This document shows, piece after piece, positions 11,691-21,831 of a stretch of 64,000 nucleotides of DNA. The notes under the pieces are model-generated. The model saw only the letters and a list, made by a program, of their open reading frames with translations, searched no databases and was not told the DNA's origin. The stretch's first letter is position 1, and every line of letters begins with the position of its first letter. Origin of the DNA: Parascedosporium putredinis (Eukaryota > Ascomycota > Sordariomycetes > Microascales > Microascaceae). The translations under genes and the position numbers were made by a program. Where the stretch lies: contig CASHTG010000020.1 of assembly GCA_949357655.1 (NCBI GenBank), positions 1,302,001 through 1,366,000 on the forward strand. The letters are read 5' to 3'.

Positions 11691-12116
11691 TTAGGCAAAT
11701 ATATTTAACCAGGCCGCAAAACTTTTGAATTCGACCTCCGTAACGAGCGCCATCTCGTCCGGCAGTTGCACGAGCGCCCAGATGTTGGGCAGGAATTTCC
11801 ACCGCTCCCAAGCTTGCTCTAATAAATTGAACCAGGGAACAACAGGCGGGGTTAAGAACCGAAACGACTCTAATTCGTGCGCATCGAGTACTGCCAATGC
11901 CGCCGCCAAACCGCCAATAAACCAAATCGCAACCAAAGGCAATTTACCGGATAATGCAATTAAGAGCGACCGACACGCCGAGGTTCGATGCGGACAGGAA
12001 GCCTTGGATCGGGAAGACGATCTCTTGAGGGAGATTTTATTAATGGTCACTAAGATCAAGGCAAAAATAAGGTATGGCTCATTGTATTTCGCATCCGTCC
12101 CCGTGGGACTGAGCAC
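11691..12116 (-). CDS. Unrecognised ORF with two hydrophobic stretches
   Basis: This is a 141-codon open frame with an ATG start at 12116. Two hydrophobic stretches, LIFALILVTINKISL (residues ~17-30) and LPLVAIWFIGGLAAALAVLD (~60-80), could be membrane segments. The second half (WFNLLEQAWERWKFLPNIWA, LPDEMALVTEVEFKSFAAWL) looks like folded protein. I do not recognise a family. The opposite strand is also open (11725-12129), but with a serine- and asparagine-rich translation of less protein-like composition. It lies directly upstream of, and divergent from, the GH12 gene, inside the inverted-repeat block. It could be a gene fragment. Confidence 0.3.
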   Translation of the reverse strand: MLSPTGTDAKYNEPYLIFALILVTINKISLKRSSSRSKASCPHRTSACRSLLIALSGKLPLVAIWFIGGLAAALAVLDAHELESFRFLTPPVVPWFNLLEQAWERWKFLPNIWALVQLPDEMALVTEVEFKSFAAWLNIFA

Positions 12117-12271
12117 TGCAGCTGATTAAGTCGTTAAGGTCAACAAGAAACATTTTTATACTGCTCGAGGCCCCTGAGATATGGTCGGATTTCTTTTCTG
12201 TGCTTCTTTGGTTTTCTGACACGGAACAACTGCAACGCCCATTAGAAACGAGGACAGTCAACAACGCCAAC

Positions 12272-13370
12272 ATGAAACTTATAGCTATTCTCGGGCTTCT
12301 GCCCTTGTTTTTCGCTAACACGGAGGGGGCAGTTGCTGCATCTCCCCGCGCTGCCGGTATGATCCCCTATGTTTACTGATTTATCACGTCCGACCTGCAA
12401 TTGATATTATGAAGAACCAATAATGATGGCTGACAAGTTCCCCTGAAAACAGAACTTGCTCTCCGCAGCGACGCGACGCCCGCCTCCGTGGCACAGTCCC
12501 CTCCCCGCGGCACCCCGACGGCGCAGCAGTCGCTCTGCACGCAGTACGCGTACGCGTCGGTTAACGGCTACGACCTGCTCAACAACCTATGGGGCAAGGA
12601 CGCGGCCCAGTCCGGGTCGCAGTGCACCTACTACTACGGCCCAGCTTCGGGGGCATCTCGTGGGGGTCGCAGTGGACGTGGAACGGCGCTGAGAACAATG
12701 TCAAGAGCTACGTGTATGCGGGTCGCCAGTACGACCGCCCGCTACTCTCTAATATCAAGTCGCTGCCGACGACGGTAAAGTGGTCATATAACAAGGGCAA
12801 CAATGAGATCCGCGCCAACGTCGCGTATGACCTCTTCACCCACCCAGATAAGAACCACGTCAACTCTAACGGCGAGTACGAGCTGATGATCTGGTGAGTT
12901 TTTCTTTCTACCCAAGATACGAGCACCCTGGACTGCGCGAGCAGAAATCGGCATAGGTGATTGTTGTCGCTGATTGGCTGTATTTATTTTGCTAGGCTGA
13001 ACATTTATGGAGGCGTTTGGCCCATCACCGAGAGCTCCACTGGCTCGCCTATTGAGACCGTCACAATTGGCGGGCACTCGTGGAACCTGTACTTTGGCTA
13101 CAATGGCCAGATGAAGGTTTATAGCTTCTTGACCAACGGGGGCCTATTAACTCGTTCACTGGAGACATTATGGACTTCTTTAAGTACCTGCAATCCAAGT
13201 ACCAATACCCGTTCAACAACCAATATCTCCTTAGTAAGTCCGCGCAACACGCTTAGCAAATCACGGGTCAGTGCTAATGCTTCAAAGTTGACCAATTCGG
13301 TTCCGAGGCATTTACGGGTACGGATGCGTACTTCTACGTGGAGCAGTTCAAGGCCGAGGTAAATATATAG
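12272..13370 (+). CDS. Secreted GH12 endoglucanase/xyloglucanase
   Basis: It hydrolyses beta-1,4-glucan or xyloglucan in plant cell walls outside the cell. Exons are 12272-12356, 12453-12893, 12996-13233 and 13288-13370, with intron phases 1, 2 and 1. The signal peptide is MKLIAILGLLPLFFANTEG. The GH12 fold signatures appear in order: QYAYASVNGYDLLNNLWGKD, GGISWGSQWTWNG, the nucleophile region NGEYELMIWLNIYGGVWPI, and the acid/base region FGSEAFTG near the end; both catalytic glutamates are present. Corrected length is about 282 residues, slightly long for GH12 because of a linker after the signal peptide. Two single bases are missing (near 12641 and 13143); with them restored every exon phase closes exactly. 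A TATA-like TTTATACT lies at 12155-12162, about 110 bp upstream. Its location in an AT-rich, inverted-repeat-bounded block is unusual. GH12 proteins of plant pathogens can act as virulence factors and immune elicitors, but nothing here proves that role. Confidence 0.85.
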
Positions 13371-14097
13371 CGCCGGTGCCGTAGTCCAATGAGTACATAG
13401 TTATTTCCCTAGCATGCCACGTGACATGCCATCTGAATTGGATATATAGATATACCACCGATGCCTGAATCGTCGAAAATCGAGCAAGTGACATGAGTCT
13501 CTTAGAGTACTGAAAGCATATTCCAAGTCTGTGCGAGCCTAAGCCGGAATGAACATATTGTTAGAAACACGGAGAGAATAGTGCCAACGTCGCAGCTGTA
13601 CGAATGTATGCAAATGAGAAATATCATGCAAAATTGGGGGTTCAATTGAGTGTCGGTTCCGTGTCTCTTGTCGTCCTGCCTGTTCCCCTTGAAGGTCCGT
13701 TGTGTCCCTTCTTGGGTCCTTAAATGGTCGTGTCTGCCATCCCTCTTCATGAGGAGACTGCTAGTTAGCAGCTGTACACAGCTGTCAGTGTCAGCGTTTC
13801 TAACACGCATAGCCTGATCGTTGTTCCTTATAAGCCGTATTACAAAAAGGGCGCTTGTTGATTCGAATAAGATTCAGGGACTATTTAATTGGCTTTCACT
13901 ATGTACAACCATAGAATTAAAGCCTTTGAAAACCATAATTATTTATGTAGGCCTTTTGAAGAAGGCTCGTCTGGGCCTCGAGCACTTTTAAGGAACCTCA
14001 AGTAATAAATGAAGAAGAAAAAGAAGAAAAGGATGAAAAGGATGAAAAAGGGGGTTCTAAATTAAATTTCCGGAAACTTGAAAGTATGGATCCTCAA
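13371..14097. other. No gene seen; purine-rich tract
   Basis: This is the region 3' of the GH12 gene. A purine-rich GAAGAAGAAAAAG-type tract lies around 14010-14052. The 102-codon minus frame at 13502-13810 shows no features. Confidence 0.5.
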
Positions 14098-14523
14098 CTA
14101 AACCGACTCTAGTTCTCGGATCTCCAATCCATTGGCGTGGCCAGTGAGGTTAGGCTGACGAGAGCCGATGATTTCCTGGATCTGGGCGAACGGCAGGCTG
14201 CGGGCCAATTCGGCTAAACCACGGGTCCAATCAAAATGCAAAGACAGATGTATCACGTCAGCAAGCACCGAAATCATGTGACTTTCGGAATCCGACACAA
14301 GTACCCTGTGCTAGAGTTGTTTGGCACTCACCAAAATTGTCACAGGCTTTGATCCGAAGTACAGATCAGAGCTCGATTTTATAAAGATCCGGACACCACA
14401 ACAGCCGCAAGGCTCGAGACGATTAATAGTGTCGGTCCAACGCTCTAAAGCTTCGATAGTGTCTCTTAACGCGTTTTGCAGGCAATAAGAGCTTGATGGT
14501 GGAAGTATGTTGACGGAACTCAC
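14098..14523 (-). CDS. Unrecognised ORF pair reaching into the right inverted arm
   Basis: Two adjacent minus-strand frames, 14523-14311 and 14298-14098, both look protein-like. The first contains SSYCLQNALRDTIEALERW and INRLEPCGCCGVRIFIKSSS. The second contains HLSLHFDWTRGLAELARSLP and FAQIQEIIGSRQPNLTGHAN and ends at a TAG. They may be exons of one gene or one frame split by an error; a donor-like GTGAGT follows the first frame. The first frame is also preserved in the left arm, with several replacements and a stop. A coding sequence repeated in both arms is therefore part of the repeat itself. No family is recognised. Confidence 0.35.
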
Positions 14524-14749
14524 TTTTGCTTTGAATCGAGACGTTTAACAGATCAGGCGCGAGGACAACAACTATAGAGTAATTTTTAATTTAGAGAGCT
14601 CTAGGATACTTAAAAATGGCTTGAAAATACAGTTGACATTAAATTTTGAAAGATATCATGGTATGTGGAATTTTTGGCGTGTTCGAAGTCAGAGTACATG
14701 CTATATTTTTCGGCACGCAGGGATTTTCGGCACGCAGGGACGGACGTTA
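14340..14749 (-). repeat. Right arm of ~400-bp inverted repeat (TIR-like end)
   Basis: This is the reverse-complement partner of 8171-8570. The tip carries two perfect, directly abutting copies of TTTTCGGCACGCAGGGA (14707-14723 and 14724-14740), followed by CGGACGT and a TA at 14748-14749. This arm keeps its coding frame and looks less mutated than the left arm. Confidence 0.8.
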
Positions 14750-16800
14750 ATATTGATGCGGGCCAACATTAGAGATAGCCCGGGGGAAATGTGGATGGTG
14801 GTCCATGGACGATCTTGCCACTTTGCCGACTTGCCAAATGCGCTAAAATTGGACATAGCTTGTCTTATTTTCCGCCTTGAACTTCAATGAAGCACACCGA
14901 TTTCCCTCGAGACAGGGCTTTTCGCTCGTTTCCCCACTGCCCGGGAACCAATGGAAGCGACTCTTTGACGCACTGGGGCTGTGCCAACTCATCTCAGACA
15001 GCCCAGTCAACAATTCCTGAACTGCGACATCGCAGGGTTGTGAATTTGACTCTGATTGATGTGGACCCAATTGTCTGCGCCGTCTGTCATGCCTTGGCCC
15101 CCAAATCAATGTTGGGTCGACATCCAATCGCGCCTGTCTGGTGACTTGACCTCTGCAGCAGCAAGGACATGAATATTACATCGCGAACCCAGGTTCGGCC
15201 GGTATCTCCTCGAAAGGGGCCAGGAGAGGGTTATGCTAGAGGTATTGAGATGAGAGCAGTCAGTGTAGAGGAGATAGGAAGGGAAGGGACCTGAAATATT
15301 GCCGAAGGAAAGGGGAGGGGATTATAGTGTGTCCAACCTTTCCCCGTGTTGCAATCCTTCGCGCTTTTCATGCTTCTTTTTCGGCTTCCCCACAGGGAGG
15401 CGAGGGCTCCACTACGAGGCTTGGTTATCTTTCAAAGGTCACCGGGCTCCCAGGGAGAGAAGAATTCTCCACTTTGATTCTCGAGAATGCGGGACATCGG
15501 CTACTTGTAATCTTTGGGACGAATACCAGACTCGATTCTCTCCCTCGCGCGGAGCCTTTGTCGCCACAGCCAACTCGGGAAACAATTGTGACGATGAGAA
15601 GGCAGGTCTCACGGTAGTTTGGTGGCAGTGCACTCTGCTGGTGGCCAGCCCATGAAGATACTCGGTGCTGTGCTCCATCCTGATCCCGGCGGCAGGGCTG
15701 TTTGGTTTGCTGTCTTGGGCTGTGAGGCACAGTCGATCAGCAAATCACGTCTGTTCTGGACCTGTTACCCGCCACTGGGCTCACTTGGCTGATTGAGCGG
15801 GTGGCACAGCCATCACTGCCTGCAACCCTCCTGCACCCTTCCGCCGGGGAGGGGGCCTCAATTCACAGTAATAGCTCTGATCAGTATTATGTTCAAATCA
15901 ATTAATAACGTGTTGGCTGCGGGAACCGCCCGACAGTCTCTCGGCACCGCAGCTGCGCTTTTGAGGACGTGAATGTAACACAGATAAAATTGGTTCATCC
16001 CGAGGCAATGTACCTTCGGGGTTTAGCAAGCCCTGCCAAACGTGGTCCCATCGAGGCGGGCGAAGAACCGAGAGTCTATCCTTTGTGCTATTTCAGCTGC
16101 GGCCGCCACTCTCGCTTCGGGCTCAAATAGGCACGGGAAGCCCTGTCCTGATCCCTTGGCTTGTTGCAGTCACGGTTTCTTTTCTTTCTAATATTTCCTT
16201 CTTCGTCTTGATTCCTTCGAGGTTTGGTGGCGAGAACATTGATGATGATGGGCGGTGACTGATATGAGAAAAGATAAGCACAGGTCGTCCGTACATGGGC
16301 GTTACCGCGCACGCGGAACAGATGCGCGTCTTACCATGTGCTATTTCCATGGGGTGGAGAAAATTTGAAGAGAACTGGAGGAATTGATAATAATAACATT
16401 ACTTCGTACTTTGGAGGACATGTTCCATGCACCAACGAGACCATTAGGCAGCTGGCCGATCCTTCCAAGGAAATAATGGATGTCCGTCCCCTTCCGACTT
16501 TGATTAGCTGCGCCTTGGTGACTGAACGAGCCGGAAAGCTAGCAGACACCATGTACTAAGGTATCCTCCCCTTGCTCCTTTTTTCCATCCTGCCGCAAAA
16601 GCAGTCTGGTTGTCTCTTCGTCTGCTTTTTTCTTTTTCTTACCTTCTCCTCCTCTCTGAATTCCATTCCTTCATCACTCTCTTTTCTTCCTTGAATCAAC
16701 TTCTCCTCGAGAAATAGTTTCATAGTCCGATTTTATTTTTCTTCTTTCTTTCCTTCACCGACCGCGTCACCGCATAAAACATTATTCCCACCTTTTCATA
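14750..16800. other. Intergenic; promoter region of the LITAF-like gene
   Basis: No gene can be supported. From about 16560 to 16800 the + strand is strongly pyrimidine-rich (CTTTTTTCCATC, TCTTTTCTTCC), as in many filamentous-fungal promoters and 5' leaders just before a start codon. A TACTTCGTA motif (reverse complement of TACGAAGTA) is at 16400-16408. Confidence 0.5.
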
Positions 16801-17764
16801 ATGGAGCACAAGAGTAAGTTGCCTTGACGCCTAAACCTGTCCCACTTCACTCCTTTGACCCTCCCTCTTCCCGACTGCGAGTCCTTGGCTGCTGCTTTGT
16901 CGCAGCCGGTGTCGTTGACCACATCTAACGTATTCAACCTCTCCCATAGCTCAAACCCCCGGCGCCGACTACCAGATGGGCTATGTGAGCCCTCAGACCA
17001 CCGGACAGGTCCCCGGACAGCCGATCCAGTATCAGCAGGCTGGTGCCCCTCCTGTCTACCAGCAGCAGCCCCATCCCGCTGGCTCGCCCCAACCTCAGCC
17101 TTCATACGGCCCTCCCCAGACCCAGGCCACTGGCTTCGGCGCTCAGTATGGCATCGCCCCCGATGCCTATGGCGTGCCCCTCGTCAGCCTTGCTGCCCAG
17201 CCCGCCCCGTTCAGTGCCCCAACTGCCACCAGCGTGTCATGACCGCCGTCGGCTATGAGGCCGGTGGTTTCACCCAGTAAGTTGCATTCTAGAACCCCGC
17301 GCAGAAGGGCACTTGTTGCCTTGCTCTCCAACGCGTTGATGCGATGAGCTAACGATTGTTTTAGTATGATGGCTCTGCTTGCTTGCTGTGTTGTCTGCCT
17401 TGGATGTATCCCTTACATGATTGCCTCCCTCAAGGATGTGCACCACAAGTGCCCTAGCGTAAGTAGCCCCTTGATACTTTGGGAGAAGATGCTCGTCCCA
17501 CCGCCGTTGGGTCTGGTCTGTTTCCATAGATGTGTGCTAACGACTCTGGTTGCGCTATAGTGCCAAACCCCTCTTGCGACGTACCATCGTAGCGGTCGCA
17601 CCGAGGTCCACTTCCAGGCCGCCCAGGCCCAGCACCATGCCCAGACCGCCGCCCAGGCTCAGCAGGCCGCCGCCCAGCCCTCCGCTCAGCAGCAGGCGTA
17701 TCCCCAACAGGCCCAGATGCACCCCCAGCACGCTCAGCATCCTCAGCACCCTCCCACCCAGTAA
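16801..17764 (+). CDS. LITAF-domain zinc-ribbon membrane protein
   Basis: LITAF-like proteins are monotopic membrane proteins of late endosomes and the plasma membrane; zinc binding by two CxxC halves holds a hydrophobic segment against the bilayer. Exons are 16801-16813, 16950-17276, 17365-17458 and 17561-17764. The N-terminal ~100 residues are Pro/Gln/Gly-rich (QPIQYQQAGAPPVYQQQPHP). The LITAF domain follows: first knuckle CPNC in PVQCPNCHQRVMTAVGYEAG, then hydrophobic MMALLACCVVCLGCIPYMIA, then second knuckle HKCPSC and TYHRSGRTEVHF. The tail is Gln/Ala/His-rich (AQHHAQTAAQAQQAAAQ). Corrected length is about 212 residues, and both zinc motifs are intact. One base is missing in the C run at 17205-17208, after which all phases close. 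The four-base-plus start exon (MEHK) is fixed by an ATG and a GTAAGT donor. Confidence 0.85.
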
Positions 17765-19034
17765 AGGGGAACCTCGCCACCGCGGGGCCACGCCATGTTA
17801 GCGCTTGGCGAACGGAGAACAAACCAGACTAATGGGTTTCCCTCCTTCCGATCCTTTGATTCGCAGTGGTTTTCTTGAATGCTTGGGTACGCTGGTTGAA
17901 TTTAGGAGTTTGGCGTTCGTATTTCTACATACCCCTCGCTCTTGCAGAAGGAAACGAATCCATACTTAATCGCGATCAAGTTTCTTTTGTATCGTTTATC
18001 GTTCCGGCCATATGGCACATTGTAGCACCTTGATTTTAGGTCATTGTTGATTTGTTGATAATTGGAGAAACGAATGAATCCGAAAAGAGTAGACTATCAA
18101 TTGTATCTCGGTTGAGTTACAGGGGAAAGTTAACAGCAATATTAGAATGCAAACCCCTGGGGCTATTGCCATCTCGCCTAGCAAAGATAAAATCATCTCG
18201 TCGCCCATGGCATAATGTGAATCAAAATCATAAATGAAGACAACCAAAAAAAGCAGCCTTTCTTCTCGTGCTGCTCGATGATTATAAGTGTCATGCTAAG
18301 GAAATGGAATAGGAGGCGGCCGCGAGGGGCAAGGGGTCGTCACGCGCGTGCCAAGAAGCCCGCCAGCTGACAGACACGCGCGACCCACGCGACAAGTTGG
18401 TTGCCACCTCAAGTCCCTGGCAACCAAAAATGTTAGCCGAGAACAGCCCGAGTCAACACACCAACAAGCAGACCACAAACAAGGCCACACCAGACCACAG
18501 TGGAGCAGGAATACACACACCACAGTCCTGGGGTTGTGTTATGTCTGGCAACGACACCCAAAAGCCTAACCAAAACCTTGCGCTTCTCACCAAGATTTTT
18601 TTCTTTGACAAACCCGCGATATACCCCCATTCATGCCTTTTGAAGCTATTTAGGAAACTGCACCTTTCTTTTTCTACTCTTGTGAACTCGTATCTTTGAT
18701 CTCAAGTTCCACTATAATCTAGCTAGACTCTCTCTCTTCTTCTTATTCCAAAAACAGACTAGTAGGTCTTTCTTTCCTTCTTGTCAATGATATTCTTAGC
18801 CTGCACTTTCCGAAATTGGATCCCCGCCTTTTTTGTGGCATCGTCATTGTCAACACCACAACAACATTCTGGCCTCCCCCACCATTCAGACATATCCTAG
18901 GCAAAAGCCAAGGGGCCTTCTGACTTGCGACTTTGTTCTAGATTCTCACCCTCCAAACCTCTTTTTTGCCATTGCTGGCAGCCCCTCTCCCAGCCGACAC
19001 CGCTTGTTTGAACCCCTATTCTTCCTCGATCAAT
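17765..19034. other. Intergenic between LITAF-like and Stu2-like genes
   Basis: No gene is supported. The 18700-19030 part is pyrimidine-rich and probably holds the promoter and leader of the downstream gene. Confidence 0.5.
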
Positions 19035-21831
19035 ATGGCGGAACAGGAGGAGGATTACAGCTCCCTACCACTCACCGACCGTTGGACACACAAGGTAGGC
19101 ACTTTGCCTGGAGGCGCAGGGGTTTCTGAGTTATGCGACTAACTATTGCGCGGTTTTGCCTTCTCAGATCTGGAAGGTTAGGAAGGCAGCCTACGAAGAT
19201 GGCGCCAAACAGTTTGCGACCACGGGCAGCGAAAGCGATCCCCTCTTTAGGCCGTTCCTACTAGACGCGAGTCTATGGAAAGGCGCCGTAGCAGATTCCA
19301 ACGTCGCCGCGCAACAAGAGGGTATCGCGGCCCTTTGCGCGTTCCTCAAATTCGCTGGCACCGATGCCGCCGTACGGTCCCGAGGTCAGACGGTAACGCC
19401 GATCTTCGAGAAAGCCCTAGCGTCGACCCGAGCCGCCATCAAGACATCTGCAGTAGAAGCTCTATTACTGTATATAGAACTCGATAGTCCGACGCCCATC
19501 GTCGAAGACCTGCTTCCTGGCCTGTCCCACAAGGTTCCCAAGACTATTGCCGCGACACTCGCCGCGCTCACCGCCATATTCCACAACTACGGCTGCAAAG
19601 TCGTCGACCCCAAGCCCGTGCTCAAGCTCTTACCAAAGGTGTTCGGTCACGCCGACAAGAATGTGCGAGCGGAGGCGACCAACCTCGCCGTCGAGTTCTA
19701 CCGTTGGCTGAGGGAGGCCATGAAGCCCATGTTTTGGGAGACCTTAAGCCTACGCAGCAAACCGATCTCGAGGCCCAATTCGAAAAGATCAAGGCGGAGC
19801 CGATGCCCAAGCAAGAGCGTCTGCTCCGTTCTCAACAAGGAGCGATAGATGCTGGGGGCCCTGGGGAGGCGGGGACGACGGTGACGCTGGCGACGAAGAA
19901 CCTGCCGAGATTGATGCTTTTGATTTGGCAGAGCCGCAAGAAGTCCAGAGCAAGATAGCGCCGGATTTCTACGACGCTCTCGGCTCCTCAAAGTGGAAAG
20001 ACCGAAAGGAGGCGCTGGAAGGACTCTACGCTCTCATCAACATTCCCCGTATCAAGGACTCGGACTTCCACGAGTTAAACCGGGGTCTCGCCAAGTGTAT
20101 GAAGGATGCCAACGTCATTGTCGTCGCCCAGGCAGCACAATGCATCGAGGCACTAGCCAAGGGCTTGCGACGTGGTTACTCCAAGTATCGCGCCACCGTC
20201 ATGGGCCCTATCATGGAGAGGCTAAAGGAGAAGAAGCAAGCGGTTTCGGACGCTCTTGGTGCCGCGCTAGACGCGGTGTTCCAATCGACGAACCTCACTG
20301 ACTGCCTCGAAGATATTGTCGCGTGTTTAGTTCACAAGAACCCCCAAGTGAAGGAGGGCACAATGAAATTCCTCATAAGGTGCTTGCGGACCACGCGCGA
20401 CGTGCCCAGTAAGTCAGAGATACAAACTATTGTCGACTCGGCCAAGAAGTTACTTTCCGAGTCAAGCGAGGGTCTCCGTTCCGGAGGTTGCGAGGTCCTC
20501 GGTACCATTATGAAGATCATTGGCGAGCGTGCGATGAACCCTCACTTGGAGGGTTTGGACGATATCAGGAAGACCAAGATCAAGGAGTTCTTCGAGACTG
20601 CCGAGGTCAAGGCCAAGGAGAAGCCTAAGCCTAAGCCTGCCGCCCCCGCTGCGGCCCGCGCTGCACCGGGAGGACCGAAGAAACTCATGGGAGGTGGAGG
20701 GCCCGGGCTTAAAAAGGGCCCGGCGGGCTTGAGAAAGGCTGCTCCTGCGGCTGCTCCTGTTTTGGAGAGCGAGCCTCCAACGCCCCAGCCTGCCGCGCGA
20801 CCTCAAAGTAAGCTGGGGATGCCGAAGCCCTCTGGCCTAGCAGGTCTCAAAGCCCCTCAAAAGAGAATTGGCGGCCCCGGGGGCTTGGCCTCGCCTAGGA
20901 GAGTAGCGGCACCGCCGCCAGTCGAAGAAGAACTGGCCCCGCCGCCTCCCCAGCCTAAACTCGGTGGACCTCGTGGTGGTCTTGCTGCTCGCTCGCTCGC
21001 AAAGCCGGCCGCTCCTTCTGCCGCACCCGTGGCCCCGCCATCTCCTGTTCAGTCCACAGGACTTAGCGCTTTGGAACGTGCTGAACTGGAAGAGCTCCGA
21101 GCTGCCAATGAGAGGTTAACGCGGCTTTCTGAAGAGCTCAGGCACGAGCGGAGCAAGCTCATGTCCGAGGTTCAAGAGCTCAAGAACCAGAACGCCAGCC
21201 TCATCGAGGACCACACGCGGGACGTACTCAGTATCAAGGCCAAGGAGACGCAGTTGGTGCGAGCTCGGAGCGATGCCGAGGCGACGGAACAAACGAACGA
21301 AAGGCTACGACGGGAACTGGAGCGCCTTAAGCGAGCGTTAGACCGCGCCGAAGGTCATGGTGCCGGCCTCGCCAGCCCCGGGGTCTCCTCCCCACGCATG
21401 ATGAGGCGGGCATCTATCGCGATGGCGGTTACGGCGGCGGCACTCGAAACAAGCGCATGAGCTTCAACAGTACCATGTCGGAAGAGAAGGAGAATGGCGA
21501 CCACCCCTACCCCTCGGCCAAGTCGAATCTTGGTGACTTGCGATACGGCGGCACTTCTGGACGGGGAGCCCCGCCCGCGGTTACAGGACCGCCGCTACCG
21601 GAGCAGAGGCGAGCCACATTTCCCGACCACAGAGCACAACGCCGCACGATCGTGGGGAAGGTGTGGAGAGCTGGAAGAGGGCGGCGGAGGTGACGAGTCA
21701 GCTGAAGGCGAGAATCGAGCAGATGAAGGTATGTAGTCCCGACAACCCGCCATGCTCCGGCCATCTCATATCATTTCCCATGACTAACGTATCTGCGTAT
21801 CTAGGCAAAGCAAGCTTTTATGAGGCCATGA
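19035..21831 (+). CDS. STU2: XMAP215/Dis1-family microtubule polymerase (Stu2/Alp14 homologue)
   Basis: It adds tubulin to growing microtubule plus ends and works at spindle poles and kinetochores. Exons are 19035-19094 (MAEQEEDYSSLPLTDRWTHK), 19168-21728 and 21805-21831 (ending KQAFMRP). Domain order: TOG1 from IWKVRKAAYEDGAKQF to about 19730; linker with QTDLEAQFEKIKAEPMPKQE; TOG2 starting SSKWKDRKEALEGLYALIN and running to about 20600; a basic, Pro/Ala/Gly/Lys-rich lattice-binding region (20600-21060); a coiled coil (21070-21350, ELEELRAANERLTRLSEELR); and a short tail ending VESWKRAAEVTSQLKARIEQ. Two TOG arrays plus a coiled coil and about 880 residues match yeast Stu2/Alp14. Four single bases are missing (near 19737, 19850-19875, 21409 and 21560-21580). 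With four restored the middle exon is a whole number of codons and joins both introns in phase. Confidence 0.92.

Larger units (their letters stand above)
8171..14749. mobile_element. Inverted-repeat-bounded block with TA flanks, possible Tc1/mariner-like composite element
   Basis: The block is bounded by inverted arms (8171-8570 and 14340-14749). The outermost base pairs are TA-ACGTCCG on the left and CGGACGT-TA on the right, which is the target-site signature of Tc1/mariner/pogo transposons. No homology continues outside the TA on either side. Contents are a cysteine-rich secreted candidate, a decayed gene, a transposase relic, an unrecognised ORF and a GH12 glucanase. The 6.6-kb length is large for a simple Tc1/mariner element. 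It may therefore be a composite or captured-cargo element, or two related insertions in opposite orientation. I see no inner TIR on either arm, which slightly favours a single element. No intact transposase is present, so it cannot move by itself. Confidence 0.5.
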
